Below, piece by piece: positions 8,867-16,980 of a DNA stretch of 64,000 nucleotides; within the stretch, counting starts at the first letter, position 1; the number at the start of each line of letters is the position of its first letter. The translations under genes were made by a program, and so were the position numbers. The notes beneath the pieces are model-generated. The model made no database searches. It saw nothing but the letters and a program-made list of their open reading frames with translations, and had not been told where the DNA came from. Location of the stretch: assembly GCA_035384565.1 (NCBI GenBank), contig DAOOIT010000019.1, positions 1 to 64,000 of the forward strand, written 5' to 3'. This stretch comes from Planctomycetota bacterium. GTDB lineage: Bacteria; Planctomycetota; PUPC01; DSUN01.

Positions 8867-10144
8867 CTACAGGAGTTTGGTCAGGCGCACGCTGTTGCCG
8901 GCGCCCAGGTACTCGAGGCGGTCCACCGAGCGGGCCATGAGCGCGATGCCCAGCTTGCCCAGGCTGCCGCGGCTCTGGCGCAGGCGCTCCGGCGCCACCG
9001 GCTCCTCCTGCCGGGCGCGCTCGAGAGCCGGGCCGAAGTCGAAGCCGCGCCCCTCGTCGGTCACCGTGACCGACACCTTCTCGCGGTCCAGGAGGAAGAC
9101 GACGTCAATGCACTTCTCGCGCTCGTAGCCGTTGCCGTGGCGGGCGGCGTTCTCGAGGGCCTCGGCGAAGGCGTTGGCCACGGCGGCCGCGGCGGCGTCG
9201 GCGAGCCCCGACTTCCTGAGCAGGCTCGCCCCCAACTCGCCGGCCCGCTGGAGGTTCTCCTTGCGGGTGCGGAACTCGAAGTGCGTCTGGTGCAGCAGCA
9301 CTTTGCGGTCCTCGGGATACCGCGCCAACTCGGCCTCGCTCAGCGCGAACAGCTCGGCCACCTCGAACGGCTCCACCAGGAAGTCGTCCTCCCACACCTT
9401 GAAGTCCTTGCGCGTCTCGATGTCGGTGCCCGTCCAATAGAGCTTGATGACGGGCACGATGCTCTTGCCCTTCTCGGTCTTGACGGCCCACAGGAAGTCC
9501 TCGGAGCCGGCCATCGGGTCCTCGAGGATGATGAGGGCGGGCTGGATCTCGTCGAAGTGATGCAGGGCCTCCGTGCAACTCGTGACGATGTGGAAGCGCC
9601 CCCTCGGCGCCGCCAGGCGCATCTTGGTGATGTCGGTGAAGCGGTTCTCTTCGGGGGCGATCATCATGATGTGGCGCCGGGCCGGCGCGGCGCCCGCCGC
9701 CGGCTTGGGAGGGCCTGGGGCGGGTCTGGCCGGCGCGGCGGCCCTGGCCGCGGGAGGCTCATAGCGGCGCTGCCCGGGCGGCCCGCTCAGGAGGTAGCGA
9801 GCCACCGCGTCGCCGTCGGGCAGGCTCGGCAGCACGTGCAGGAGGCCCAGGAGCTCGAACGTGGTCTGCACGTCGGCCGTGACGTTGACCAGCACCAGGT
9901 CGCGCGCCTCCTGATGAAGGAGGTTGTGGTAGTTGAGGATGGCGCCGATGGCCGAGCTGTTGGCATACAGCACGCGGCCGAAGTCCAGAACCACATCCCC
10001 GCGCCCCTCGCGATGGAGCGCGCGCAGCGTGCTCTCGAACGTCAGCACGGTCGAGGCATCGAGGAAGCCGCCGAGCAGCACCCAGGCTACGGGCAGCTCC
10101 TCGCCGACGGGGGGACGCTGGACCTGGACTTTGAGGTGCGGCAT
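8867..10144 (-). CDS. STAS-pseudoreceiver-HATPase fusion (partner-switching regulator)
   Basis: This 425-residue cytoplasmic protein joins three signalling domains. Residues about 10-110 form a STAS domain like anti-sigma-factor antagonists; its LYANSSAIGAIL contains serines where the phosphorylated serine lies in SpoIIAA/RsbV. Residues about 155-265 resemble a response-regulator receiver, but the usual K-P-F is VEPF (in DDFLVEPF, near 251-258) and no canonical phospho-aspartate motif is visible, so it is probably a pseudoreceiver. Residues about 290-425 form an RsbW/SpoIIAB-like serine-kinase ATPase with the N box FAEALENAARHGN (near 325) and DEGRGFD (near 361). ATG at 10144 is preceded by GGAGGAG and by a promoter at 10179-10207. 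Antagonist and kinase are normally separate proteins. Confidence 0.85.
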   Translation of the reverse strand: MPHLKVQVQRPPVGEELPVAWVLLGGFLDASTVLTFESTLRALHREGRGDVVLDFGRVLYANSSAIGAILNYHNLLHQEARDLVLVNVTADVQTTFELLGLLHVLPSLPDGDAVARYLLSGPPGQRRYEPPAARAAAPARPAPGPPKPAAGAAPARRHIMMIAPEENRFTDITKMRLAAPRGRFHIVTSCTEALHHFDEIQPALIILEDPMAGSEDFLWAVKTEKGKSIVPVIKLYWTGTDIETRKDFKVWEDDFLVEPFEVAELFALSEAELARYPEDRKVLLHQTHFEFRTRKENLQRAGELGASLLRKSGLADAAAAAVANAFAEALENAARHGNGYEREKCIDVVFLLDREKVSVTVTDEGRGFDFGPALERARQEEPVAPERLRQSRGSLGKLGIALMARSVDRLEYLGAGNSVRLTKLL

Positions 10145-10178
10145 TGGCTCCTCCGGCGGACTCTTCCTCCCCCCGATG

Positions 10179-10207
10179 ATTGTAGAGGCGTGCCCATGCC
10201 GAGTCAA
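10179..10207 (-). promoter_or_regulatory. Promoter for the STAS/HATPase gene
   Basis: On the minus strand, TTGACT (10207-10202) and TACAAT (10184-10179) are separated by 17 bases. Transcription would start near 10172, with a leader of about 30 bases to the ATG. Confidence 0.75.
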
Positions 10208-10228
10208 GGTTCGACTCGCCTGGCCGCC

Positions 10229-10459
10229 TCACGGCCGCCAGTCGTCGAGCACGTGCAGCGGCGGAGCGGGGGCCAGGGCGTCGAGCGCGCGGGCGCGATC
10301 CGCGAGGGCGATGGTGATCGCCATGCCGCAGTTGGCGCTGATCTCCCGGGGCACGGGCACCAGGTCGGGCCTCAGCCCCGCCGCCAACAGCGCCTTCTCG
10401 GCTTCCAGCACGTGATGGATGGACTTGAAGGTGAGCAGGACCCGCGCCTCGCGCCTCAT
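10229..10459 (-). CDS. DUF3343 putative Se/S carrier-like protein
   Basis: A 76-residue protein whose layout (an N-terminal LLTFKSIHHVLEAEKAL segment, then VPVPREISANCGMAI) matches DUF3343, small proteins of the selenium-linked gene sets. The conserved cysteine in SANCGMA is the presumed carrier residue. Its ATG overlaps the stop of yedF by four bases (ATGA), so the two are translationally coupled. With yedF and the desulfurase just upstream it makes a cassette that moves persulfide sulfur or selenium; selD, the usual partner, is not in the window. Confidence 0.85.
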   Translation of the reverse strand: MRREARVLLTFKSIHHVLEAEKALLAAGLRPDLVPVPREISANCGMAITIALADRARALDALAPAPPLHVLDDWRP

Positions 10460-11067
10460 GGGGTGATGATCTTCGCGGCACGATTGAGGCGGGTGACGAT
10501 ATCCAGCATGTCCACCACCCCGCCCACCCGCACCTTGTCGAGCTTGCCGAAGAAGTCGAGGCACGTGCCGCACGAGACGACCTCGACGCCCTTCTCGGCC
10601 AGCTCGCCGAGCGTGGCCAGTTCCTCCGAGCCCTCGGTGGTGAGGTGCACGCCGTTGTTCACGCAGATGATCTCGGCCGGCAGGGGGTCGGCGCTCTTGA
10701 GCGTCTTGAGGAACGCCTTCATCAGGATGCGCCCGAGCCGGTCGTCGCCGAGGCCCAGAACGTTGTTCCTGATGAACACCGTGGCCCGGCCCTTCGGGAG
10801 GCCGGCCTCGCACGGCTCCGCCTGGGCCAGGGGAACCTCCTCGGCCGGCGCCGGCGGGGTGGAGATGGTGAGCCGGTACTCGCCGGAGTCGAGCTCCTCC
10901 GACACCACCTGCGCCCCCAGCGCCCGCGCCATGCGGGTGACGTTGGTGAGCGTGGCCGCGTTGTTGATGAGGGCCTCGAAGACGGACTGCGGGTGGGCCG
11001 CGATGGCGTTCCGCGTGCGGATGACGGGCTCGGGACACGCCAGGTTTCGGAGATCGAGCGTTTCCAT
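10456..11067 (-). CDS. yedF: Sulfurtransferase-like selenium metabolism protein YedF
   Basis: A 203-residue two-domain protein. The N-terminal TusA-like domain has the catalytic-type cysteine in LACPEPVIRTRN (residue 11), and the C-terminal DsrE/DsrF-like domain has cysteines in IICVNNGVHL and VVSCGTCLDFFG. This is the layout of the selenium-associated YedF family, thought to relay sulfur or selenium from a desulfurase. ATG at 11067 follows GAAAGGTGG closely. The gene lies 46 bases downstream of the desulfurase gene and overlaps DUF3343, in the order seen in bacteria with the selenium-dependent molybdenum hydroxylase trait. That final use is inferred from context only. Confidence 0.88.
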   Translation of the reverse strand: METLDLRNLACPEPVIRTRNAIAAHPQSVFEALINNAATLTNVTRMARALGAQVVSEELDSGEYRLTISTPPAPAEEVPLAQAEPCEAGLPKGRATVFIRNNVLGLGDDRLGRILMKAFLKTLKSADPLPAEIICVNNGVHLTTEGSEELATLGELAEKGVEVVSCGTCLDFFGKLDKVRVGGVVDMLDIVTRLNRAAKIITP

Positions 11068-11113
11068 GGCAGACCACCTTTCACGGGGACAAGGGACGGC
11101 CACGCCGGGGCAA

Positions 11114-12250
11114 TCACGACCTCCGGCCGACCACGGCCCGCACAGAACGGATGACCAGCTCCATCTCGTCCGCGGTGTTGCCGAACCCGGGCGACAGGCG
11201 CACAACCCCTGCCGGCAGCGTGCCCAGGTGCCGATGCGCGGCGGGAGCGCAATGGAGCCCGGGACGGCACAGGATGCCGTGCTCCGCCTCGAGAGCGGCC
11301 GCCACCCGATCGGGGGGCAATCCCTCGACGCGGAAGCTGGCGACCAGGGCCGACCCGTCGGCCGGGCTGTACACCCGCACGCCCGGAATGCGGGACAGGC
11401 CCTCCAGGAGTTGCAGGGCGAGGCGGCGCGTGTGCTCGCCCAGGAGGCCGTGGGCCTCGAGGTGTTCGAGGCCGCCCCGCAGCCCGGCAATGCCGTGGAG
11501 ATTGGGCGTGCCCGCCTCATAGCGGTCGGGGCGGAACGTGGGGTGCTCGGTCAACTCGCTCTGGCTGCCCGTGCCGCCCTCGAGCAGTGGGGCCACGTCG
11601 TGCTCGGGGCTGATGTAACAGGCGCCGACGCCCATGGGGCCCAGCAGGCCCTTGTGGGCAGAGCAGGCGAGGAACGAAATGCCCTCGTTCGCCACGTGGA
11701 TGGGCAGCACGCCGGCCGTCTGAGCGGCGTCGCTCAGGATCGCCGTGCCGGGCAGCGCCCGGGCGAGCGCGGCCACGTCCTGCACGATGCCATTCACGTT
11801 CGAGGCGTGGGCCACCGCCACCAGCCGATAGCGGCCGGCGAGCCGCGCAGCGGCCTCCACGATGACCCGCCCATAGGCGTCGGCTGGCAGCGCTTCGACC
11901 CGGATGCCTCGCTCGCGGGCCAGCCGGCTCAGGGGCCGCATGACGCTGTTGTGTTCCAGCGGCGACACGCCGACGCAGTCCCCGGCCCGCAGGAACCCCT
12001 TGAGCACCAGGTTCAGCCCCTCCGTGGCGCCGCGCGTGAACACCAGATTGGCGGGGTCCGCCACGCCCAGCAGGCGCGCGAGGCGCGTCCGCGCATCGAA
12101 GATCACCCGCGCGGCCTCCAGGGACGCGCGGTGACCGCTGCGGCCCGGGTTGGCCGCCAGCTCGTCGAAGAGGCGCACAGTCTCCCGGCGAACGGCATCG
12201 GGCTTCGGCCACGAGGTGGCTGCATGGTCGAGGTAGATCACGGGCCTCAC
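11114..12250 (-). CDS. Cysteine desulfurase family protein (class V aminotransferase)
   Basis: A PLP enzyme of the NifS/selenocysteine-lyase type, about 378 residues. It opens with VIYLDHAATSWPKP, carries HTR-like FTRGATEGLNLVLKG, the PLP-lysine motif in CSAHKGLLGPMG, and a late cysteine in GILCRPGLHC. It probably extracts sulfur or selenium from cysteine or selenocysteine and passes it to YedF. I prefer the GTG at 12250 because GGGGAG precedes it; an in-frame ATG at 12268 would add six residues and has no clear ribosome site. Its subfamily matches the desulfurases found next to YedF and DUF3343. It is first in a three-gene operon with a candidate promoter at 12327-12355. Confidence 0.88.
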   Translation of the reverse strand: MRPVIYLDHAATSWPKPDAVRRETVRLFDELAANPGRSGHRASLEAARVIFDARTRLARLLGVADPANLVFTRGATEGLNLVLKGFLRAGDCVGVSPLEHNSVMRPLSRLARERGIRVEALPADAYGRVIVEAAARLAGRYRLVAVAHASNVNGIVQDVAALARALPGTAILSDAAQTAGVLPIHVANEGISFLACSAHKGLLGPMGVGACYISPEHDVAPLLEGGTGSQSELTEHPTFRPDRYEAGTPNLHGIAGLRGGLEHLEAHGLLGEHTRRLALQLLEGLSRIPGVRVYSPADGSALVASFRVEGLPPDRVAAALEAEHGILCRPGLHCAPAAHRHLGTLPAGVVRLSPGFGNTADEMELVIRSVRAVVGRRS

Positions 12251-12326
12251 GTTGCTCCCCGGTGCCATCGGCAGGGCAGGCGCTTCTCCGCGCCGCCCCT
12301 CGAGCGGAGCCGAACCGCCAACCCTC

Positions 12327-12355
12327 AGTATGCCTAAGCATCTGAGCACTGTCAA
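12327..12355 (-). promoter_or_regulatory. Promoter for the selenium-associated operon
   Basis: On the minus strand, TTGACA (12355-12350) and CATACT (12332-12327) are separated by 17 bases. It is well placed for the desulfurase-yedF-DUF3343 operon. The -10 box is the weaker half. Confidence 0.55.
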
Positions 12356-12876
12356 GGGCGCGATGGGCGAACGGGTGCGGGCCGGAACTGTAGGCAGGGT
12401 GATTGTCTCTGGATCCTGAAGGGCTCGCCTGGGATCGCCGATGGCAACGCCCTGGGTTCAGCGGGGTCCACGGGTCCAGCCCTGAAGGGGCGAGATAGAA
12501 GCTCTCGATTCCGCCCTGTCAGGGCTGCCGCGGGGCGGTCTGGTTCCCAGGGCGTTGCCCTGGGCTATCCTATTTCGCTCCTTCGGAGCTCCCGCAGCCG
12601 CCCACAATTCCGGCCCGCACCCATGGGCGAGCCGCAGAAGGCAGGTGGCCGTAGGGCACAGGTGCCCCCGTCAGTGGAGGACATTGCAGGCGGCCTGTGG
12701 CGGACTTGCGCGCGCGGGCGCCCCGCGGGGTGGCAATCGTCCCTGGTTGCGCGGGGCGGGCGGGATGCTTGCCGCTACACCCGACGGCGCAAGCGAGCCC
12801 GGCCCGAGCGTTGGCGATGGGCCGTTGCGCGCAGGCCCGCAACTGCATCCGGAGCGGGAGGAGGCAGGAATTTTGC
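12356..12876. other. Gene-free stretch before pheA
   Basis: I see no credible gene in these roughly 520 bases; the reading frames present look like chance openings in G+C-rich DNA. The left half holds the dispersed repeat described separately. The right half is G+C-rich spacer with a small hairpin GGGCAC-AG-GTGCCC near 12655. Confidence 0.6.
12443..12600. repeat. Dispersed intergenic repeat with long-range inverted arms
   Basis: The outer arms GGCAACGCCCTGGG (12443-12456) and CCCAGGGCGTTGCC (12546-12559) are perfect 14-bp complements. Between and after them are smaller palindromes (CCAGCCCTGAAGGGG, GCCCTGTCAGGGC, CTCCTTCGGAG). The wording is that of a repeat I recall from many planctomycete and related genomes, where it lies between genes. 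No coding capacity is visible. Its role is unknown; it may be a non-autonomous mobile unit or an RNA structure. Confidence 0.65.
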
Positions 12877-12906
12877 TTGACTCTCCTGCCCCTTGGTGAG
12901 TACAAT
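12877..12906 (+). promoter_or_regulatory. Promoter for pheA and the housekeeping run
   Basis: TTGACT (12877-12882) and TACAAT (12901-12906) are separated by 18 bases, in an A+T-richer island. Transcription would start near 12913, 50 bases before the pheA start. Confidence 0.75.
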
Positions 12907-12962
12907 AGTTATTTCGCGGATGTGAGATCTGCCGCCTGGTGCTTTTCCCGCGGAGGCAGAGC

Positions 12963-14078
12963 GTGGAAGAAGCCTCGCCCTTGCCGAGCCAAGAGTCCCC
13001 CTCCATCGCCCAGTTCCGCCGCCGGATCGATGAGATCGACGCGCAAGTCGTCGATCTGCTGAACCAGCGCGCCCGTGTGGTGGTGGAGATCGGAGCCCTC
13101 AAGCGCCGGAACAGCGCACGCATCTATGACCCGCTGCGGGAGGGCGAGGTGCTGCGCCGGGCCTGCGAGCTGAGCCAGGGGCCGCTGCCCGACGGGGCGC
13201 TGCGGGCCATCTTCCGCGAGATCATGTCGGCCTGCATCGCGCTCGAGCACCCGCTGAAGGTGGCCTATCTGGGCCCCCAGAGCACCTTCACCCACCTGGC
13301 GGCGCACGCGCGGTTCGGCAGTTCCGTGGAGTACATCCCGAACCGCGATATCGTGGGGATCTTCCGCGCGGTGGCCAGCGGCGCGGCCAACCTGGGGGTC
13401 GTCCCCGTCGAGAACTCCATTGACGGCGGGGTGACCGACACGCTCGACGCCTTCATGAGCTACACGGTGCAGATCTGCTCGGAGCTCCTCATGGAAGTGC
13501 ACCACTGCCTCATGGCGCCGAGCCACGACACGGTGATCGAGCGGATCTACTCGAAGCCGCAGGTCTTCGCCCAGTGCGGGCGCTGGCTCAGCGAGCACTA
13601 TCCCGACGCGGAGCTGATCTCGGTGTCGAGCACCACGCGCGCCTGCGAGGTGGCCCGCCAGGAGCCGAAGGCCGCCGCCATCGCCCACTCGGCCGCCGCC
13701 ACCGCCTACGGCCTCACCGTGGTGCACAAGAATATCGAAGACATGGCCCACAACGTCACCCGCTTCGTGGTCCTCGGCAAAGAGGCCTGCCCGCCCGGCG
13801 ACCGGAACAAGACCTCGCTCGTCCTCTCCGTGGCGCATCGGGCTGGCGCGCTCGTCGAGGCCCTCGAGGCGTTCCGGGCCGACGGCATCAACCTCACGCG
13901 CATCGAGTCGCGCCCCTCGAAGCGCAGCCCCTGGGAGTACTACTTCTTCGTGGACGTCGAGGGCCACCAGGAGGACCCGCCCGTGCGTCACGCCATCGAG
14001 CACGTGCGCAAGGCCTGCAACTACCTCCAGGTCCTCGGCTCGTACCCGATCGCGGACACCACCGTGTCCATCGACTAG
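12963..14078 (+). CDS. pheA: Bifunctional chorismate mutase/prephenate dehydratase (P-protein)
   Basis: A 371-residue enzyme that converts chorismate to prephenate and then to phenylpyruvate for phenylalanine synthesis. A short chorismate mutase domain (about 15-95, with RRRIDEIDAQVVDLL and GALKRR) is followed by the prephenate dehydratase domain (about 105-280, starting VAYLGPQSTFTHLAA) and an ACT domain (about 290-365) with the ESRPSKRSPWEYYFF phenylalanine-binding loop, so feedback inhibition is likely. I chose GTG at 12963 because GGAGG lies seven bases upstream; an ATG at 12939 would have no ribosome site. It leads the run to coaB, 83 bases before tpiA. Confidence 0.95.
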   Translation: MEEASPLPSQESPSIAQFRRRIDEIDAQVVDLLNQRARVVVEIGALKRRNSARIYDPLREGEVLRRACELSQGPLPDGALRAIFREIMSACIALEHPLKVAYLGPQSTFTHLAAHARFGSSVEYIPNRDIVGIFRAVASGAANLGVVPVENSIDGGVTDTLDAFMSYTVQICSELLMEVHHCLMAPSHDTVIERIYSKPQVFAQCGRWLSEHYPDAELISVSSTTRACEVARQEPKAAAIAHSAAATAYGLTVVHKNIEDMAHNVTRFVVLGKEACPPGDRNKTSLVLSVAHRAGALVEALEAFRADGINLTRIESRPSKRSPWEYYFFVDVEGHQEDPPVRHAIEHVRKACNYLQVLGSYPIADTTVSID

Positions 14079-14161
14079 CGGCGACGGCCCCGCGGCGGGC
14101 CGCCGACAGGCCCTGGCCACTGCCGCCCCGGCGCGCCGGGGCACCAGCCTGGGAGAAACGA

Positions 14162-14911
14162 ATGAGACGACTGCTGATGGCCGGCAACTGGAAGATGCAC
14201 CTGGACCTCCGCGGCGCGCTGCACCTCGCCACCGGGCTCAAGCGCGAGCTCGCCGACCTGGCCGACCGCGATGTGGTGCTGTTCCCGCCCTTCCCGTTCC
14301 TGGCCGACGTGTGCGACGTGGTGGAGGGCTCGAGCATCGAGGTGGGAGCGCAGAACGTTCACCCCGAGGCCCAGGGCGCCTTCACCGGCGAGGTCTCGGC
14401 GCCCATGCTCGCCAGCGTGGGATGCCGATGGGTCATCGTCGGCCACTCGGAGCGCCGCGACCTGTTCGCCGAGAAGGACGCCTTCCTGAACCAGAAGCTG
14501 CGCGCGGCCCTCGGCGCCGGCCTGCTGCCCATCCTGTGCGTGGGCGAGCACCTCGACGAGCGCGAGGCCGGCAAGGCCCGCGCCGTGGTGGAGGGCCAGG
14601 TGCGCGCCTGCCTGAGCGGCTTCCGCGCCGAGGAGATGGAACGGATCACCGTCGCCTACGAGCCCGTGTGGGCCATCGGCACAGGCAAGACGGCCACCCC
14701 GCAACAGGCCAACGAGATGCACGGGGTCATTCGGGCCCTGCTGGGCGAGCTGTTCGGCGCCCCCGTGGCCAGCGCCACGCGCATCCTCTATGGCGGCAGC
14801 GTGAAGCCCGGCAACGCGAAGGCCCTGATGGCCGAGCCCGACATAGACGGCGCGCTGGTCGGCGGCGCGAGCCTCAAGGTCGAGGAGTTCGTCGCCATCG
14901 TGCGGGCCTGA
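14162..14911 (+). CDS. tpiA: Triosephosphate isomerase
   Basis: A 249-residue enzyme of normal length that interconverts dihydroxyacetone phosphate and glyceraldehyde 3-phosphate in glycolysis. All signature parts are present: AGNWKMH with the active-site lysine, GHSERRDLF with the histidine, AYEPVWAIGTGK with the catalytic glutamate and flexible loop, and LYGGSVKPGN for phosphate binding. The ATG follows GGGAGAAACGA. A perfect 16-bp palindrome (14127-14142) lies in the gap after pheA. It is followed 45 bases later by secG in the same direction. Confidence 0.97.
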   Translation: MRRLLMAGNWKMHLDLRGALHLATGLKRELADLADRDVVLFPPFPFLADVCDVVEGSSIEVGAQNVHPEAQGAFTGEVSAPMLASVGCRWVIVGHSERRDLFAEKDAFLNQKLRAALGAGLLPILCVGEHLDEREAGKARAVVEGQVRACLSGFRAEEMERITVAYEPVWAIGTGKTATPQQANEMHGVIRALLGELFGAPVASATRILYGGSVKPGNAKALMAEPDIDGALVGGASLKVEEFVAIVRA

Positions 14912-14956
14912 CCGCCTCGCCGGCCCCGGCCCGCCGCAACGCAAGGAGTGCTTCGG

Positions 14957-15472
14957 TTGAAAGAGGTCTTCGTCACGCTGCTGTGGATCATCTTCGTCAT
15001 CGACTCGGTCCTCCTGGTCCTCATCGTCCTGCTCCAGTCGGGCCGAGGAGGCGGCCTCTCGGGCATGCTCGGCGGGGTCGGCATGGCGGAGTCCGCGCTC
15101 GGCCCCAAGAGCGGCCTGCCCCGCATCACCGGGGTGATGGCCGGCATCTTCTTCCTCGCCGCCATCCTCATCGGCATCGTCTCGCGCCCGCGCCAGATCG
15201 CCGACCATACCAGGCCCAAGGACGCCAAGACCGCGCCGGAGCAGCCAGCCGCGCCCGATACGAAGGCCGCGCCCGACGCCAAGGCTGCCCCCGAAACCCA
15301 AGCCACGCCCGAGGCGAAGGAGGGCGAGGCCGCCAAGGAGCCGCCGGCCAAGGCCGACACGCCTGAGGCCGGGAGCGCCGCGAAGCAGAGCCCGCCGGCC
15401 CCCAAGACCGACGAGGCAGCGCCCGCCAAGAGCGCACCAGGCACGGCCACCACCCCCGGGGCTACGCCGTGA
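14957..15472 (+). CDS. secG: Preprotein translocase subunit SecG, with long charged tail
   Basis: SecG is the small accessory subunit of the SecYEG protein-export channel. The first 80 residues match: two membrane segments around the LLQSGRGGGLSGMLGG loop. About 90 further residues rich in alanine, proline, lysine and acidic residues form a low-complexity tail not needed by classical SecG and common in planctomycete-type proteins. I chose the TTG at 14957 because AAGGAG lies eight bases upstream; GTG at 14948 would overlap that ribosome site. The stop overlaps the yicC start by four bases (GTGA). Confidence 0.88.
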   Translation: MKEVFVTLLWIIFVIDSVLLVLIVLLQSGRGGGLSGMLGGVGMAESALGPKSGLPRITGVMAGIFFLAAILIGIVSRPRQIADHTRPKDAKTAPEQPAAPDTKAAPDAKAAPETQATPEAKEGEAAKEPPAKADTPEAGSAAKQSPPAPKTDEAAPAKSAPGTATTPGATP

Positions 15473-16353
15473 TACGAAGCATGACCGGCTATGGCCAGGC
15501 CCGACGCGAGGCCGACGGGCGCGTGATCGCCGCCGAGGTCCGCTCGGTGAACGGCCGCTATCTCAAGGTCTCCACGCGCCTGCCGCACGAGTTCGCCGCC
15601 CTCGAGCGCGACCTCGAGAAGCTCGTCCGAGCCCGGGTGGCCCGCGGGTCGGTGGACCTGACGGTGCGGGTCGAACTCACGGGCGCCCGAGCCGCCCGCC
15701 CCGTCAACAGCGAGGCTCTGGCCGCCTACCTCGCCGAGCTCCAGAAGCTGGGCGAGCGGCTGGGCGTGCAGGTCTCCGTGTCGGCCGACGCCATCGCATC
15801 GCTGCCCGGCGTCCTCGAACCCGAGGAGATCAGCGAAGCCGAGGCCACCGCCCTCGCCGGCGCCGTGACCGCCGCCGTTTCCGCCGCCCTGGATGAGGCG
15901 GACCGGATGCGTCTCGCCGAGGGCGAGAACCTCCGCGCCGAGCTTCTCGGGCACTGCGACGCCATCGAACGCCTCGTAGGCGAGGCCGAGGAGCGGCAGC
16001 CTGCGAGCCTCCAGGAGCATCAGCGCCGCCTCGTCGAGAGGGTGAACCGCATGCTCCAGGGCACCGGGATCGCCGTGACCGAGGAGAACGTGGCCCGCGA
16101 GGCCGCCATCTACGCCGACCGCTCGAGCATCTGCGAGGAGATCGCGCGGGTGCGCTCCCATGTCGCCCAGTTCCGCGAGGCACTGGGCCAGGACGAGCCG
16201 GTGGGGCGTCGCCTCGAGTTCATCGCCCAGGAACTCCACCGCGAGGTGAACACCATGGGCGCCAAGGCCGCCGACGCCACCCTGTCCCGGCAGATCGTGG
16301 CCCTGCACGGCGAGGTGGACAAGATTCGCGAGCAGGTGTCGAACATCGAGTAG
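15469..16353 (+). CDS. yicC: YicC/YloC family endoribonuclease-like protein
   Basis: A 294-residue protein beginning M-I-R-S-M-T-G-Y-G, the hallmark N-terminus of the YicC family, which supports GTG at 15469 as the start. The C-terminal DUF1732 region (about 205-294) includes the EENVAREAAIYADRSSICEE and GRRLEFIAQELHREVNTMG blocks. Family members are reported endoribonucleases linked to small-RNA turnover and stationary-phase fitness. The gene overlaps secG and is four bases from gmk, so the set is translationally coupled. The yicC-gmk-rpoZ-coaBC order is widely conserved. Confidence 0.94.
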   Translation: MIRSMTGYGQARREADGRVIAAEVRSVNGRYLKVSTRLPHEFAALERDLEKLVRARVARGSVDLTVRVELTGARAARPVNSEALAAYLAELQKLGERLGVQVSVSADAIASLPGVLEPEEISEAEATALAGAVTAAVSAALDEADRMRLAEGENLRAELLGHCDAIERLVGEAEERQPASLQEHQRRLVERVNRMLQGTGIAVTEENVAREAAIYADRSSICEEIARVRSHVAQFREALGQDEPVGRRLEFIAQELHREVNTMGAKAADATLSRQIVALHGEVDKIREQVSNIE

Positions 16354-16357
16354 AGCC

Positions 16358-16960
16358 GTGGCCGAGAACCCCGGGGCGACACAGGCGGACAAGCGGCGAG
16401 CCGGGAAACCCCGTGGCCGCCTCATCGTGCTCTCGGGGCCGGCGGGCGCGGGAAAGACCACCGTGGCCGAACGCCTGTGCCGCGAGACCGACATCCGACG
16501 TGCGGTGACTGCCACCACCCGGCCGCCGCGCCCCGGCGAGGTGGACGGCCGAGACTACCTGTTCCTGGCGGAGGACGAGTTCCTCCGCGGCGTGGCCCGA
16601 GGCGAGTTTCTGGAGCATGCGCGCGTGCACGGCCGGCTCTACGGCACGCCGCGGGCGCCCGTCGAGCAGGCGCTCCGCGCCGGCGAGACCCGCCTGCTGG
16701 TGATTGACGTGCAGGGCGCGATGCAGGTGAAGCAGCGTTGCCCCGACGCCCTGCTCATCTTTCTCGACGCGCCCGACGGCGCCCTGGAGCAACGCCTGGC
16801 CGGGCGCGGCACCGAAGCCGAAGACGAGCGGCGGCGCCGCTGCGAAGCCGCCGAGGCGGAGCGCCGATACAAGGAACATTATGACCATTGCGTCGTCAAC
16901 GACGACCTCGACCGCACTGTGGCCGAACTGCGAGCCATCCTCGCACAGCCAAGAGCCTGA
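16358..16960 (+). CDS. gmk: Guanylate kinase
   Basis: A 200-residue P-loop kinase that phosphorylates GMP to GDP. It has the Walker A motif LSGPAGAGKTT (about 26-36), the GMP-binding TATTRPPRPGEVDGRDY block, and the LID region with RRRRCEAAEAE. Length is normal apart from about 20 extra N-terminal residues, which may mean a somewhat later start. It lies between yicC and rpoZ, the usual place, with 20 bases to the rpoZ start. Confidence 0.95.
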   Translation: MAENPGATQADKRRAGKPRGRLIVLSGPAGAGKTTVAERLCRETDIRRAVTATTRPPRPGEVDGRDYLFLAEDEFLRGVARGEFLEHARVHGRLYGTPRAPVEQALRAGETRLLVIDVQGAMQVKQRCPDALLIFLDAPDGALEQRLAGRGTEAEDERRRRCEAAEAERRYKEHYDHCVVNDDLDRTVAELRAILAQPRA

Positions 16961-16980
16961 CGCCTGGAGGCAAACCGTCA

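Noticed and set aside
10144..10228. GGTTCGACTC resembling a tRNA T-loop
   Set aside because: No acceptor stem, anticodon arm or 3' end can be folded around it; it is the flank of a good promoter.
14127..14142. 16-bp palindrome CCCCGGCGCGCCGGGG between pheA and tpiA as terminator or operator
   Set aside because: No T-run, no second copy seen, and such G/C palindromes are expected by chance here.
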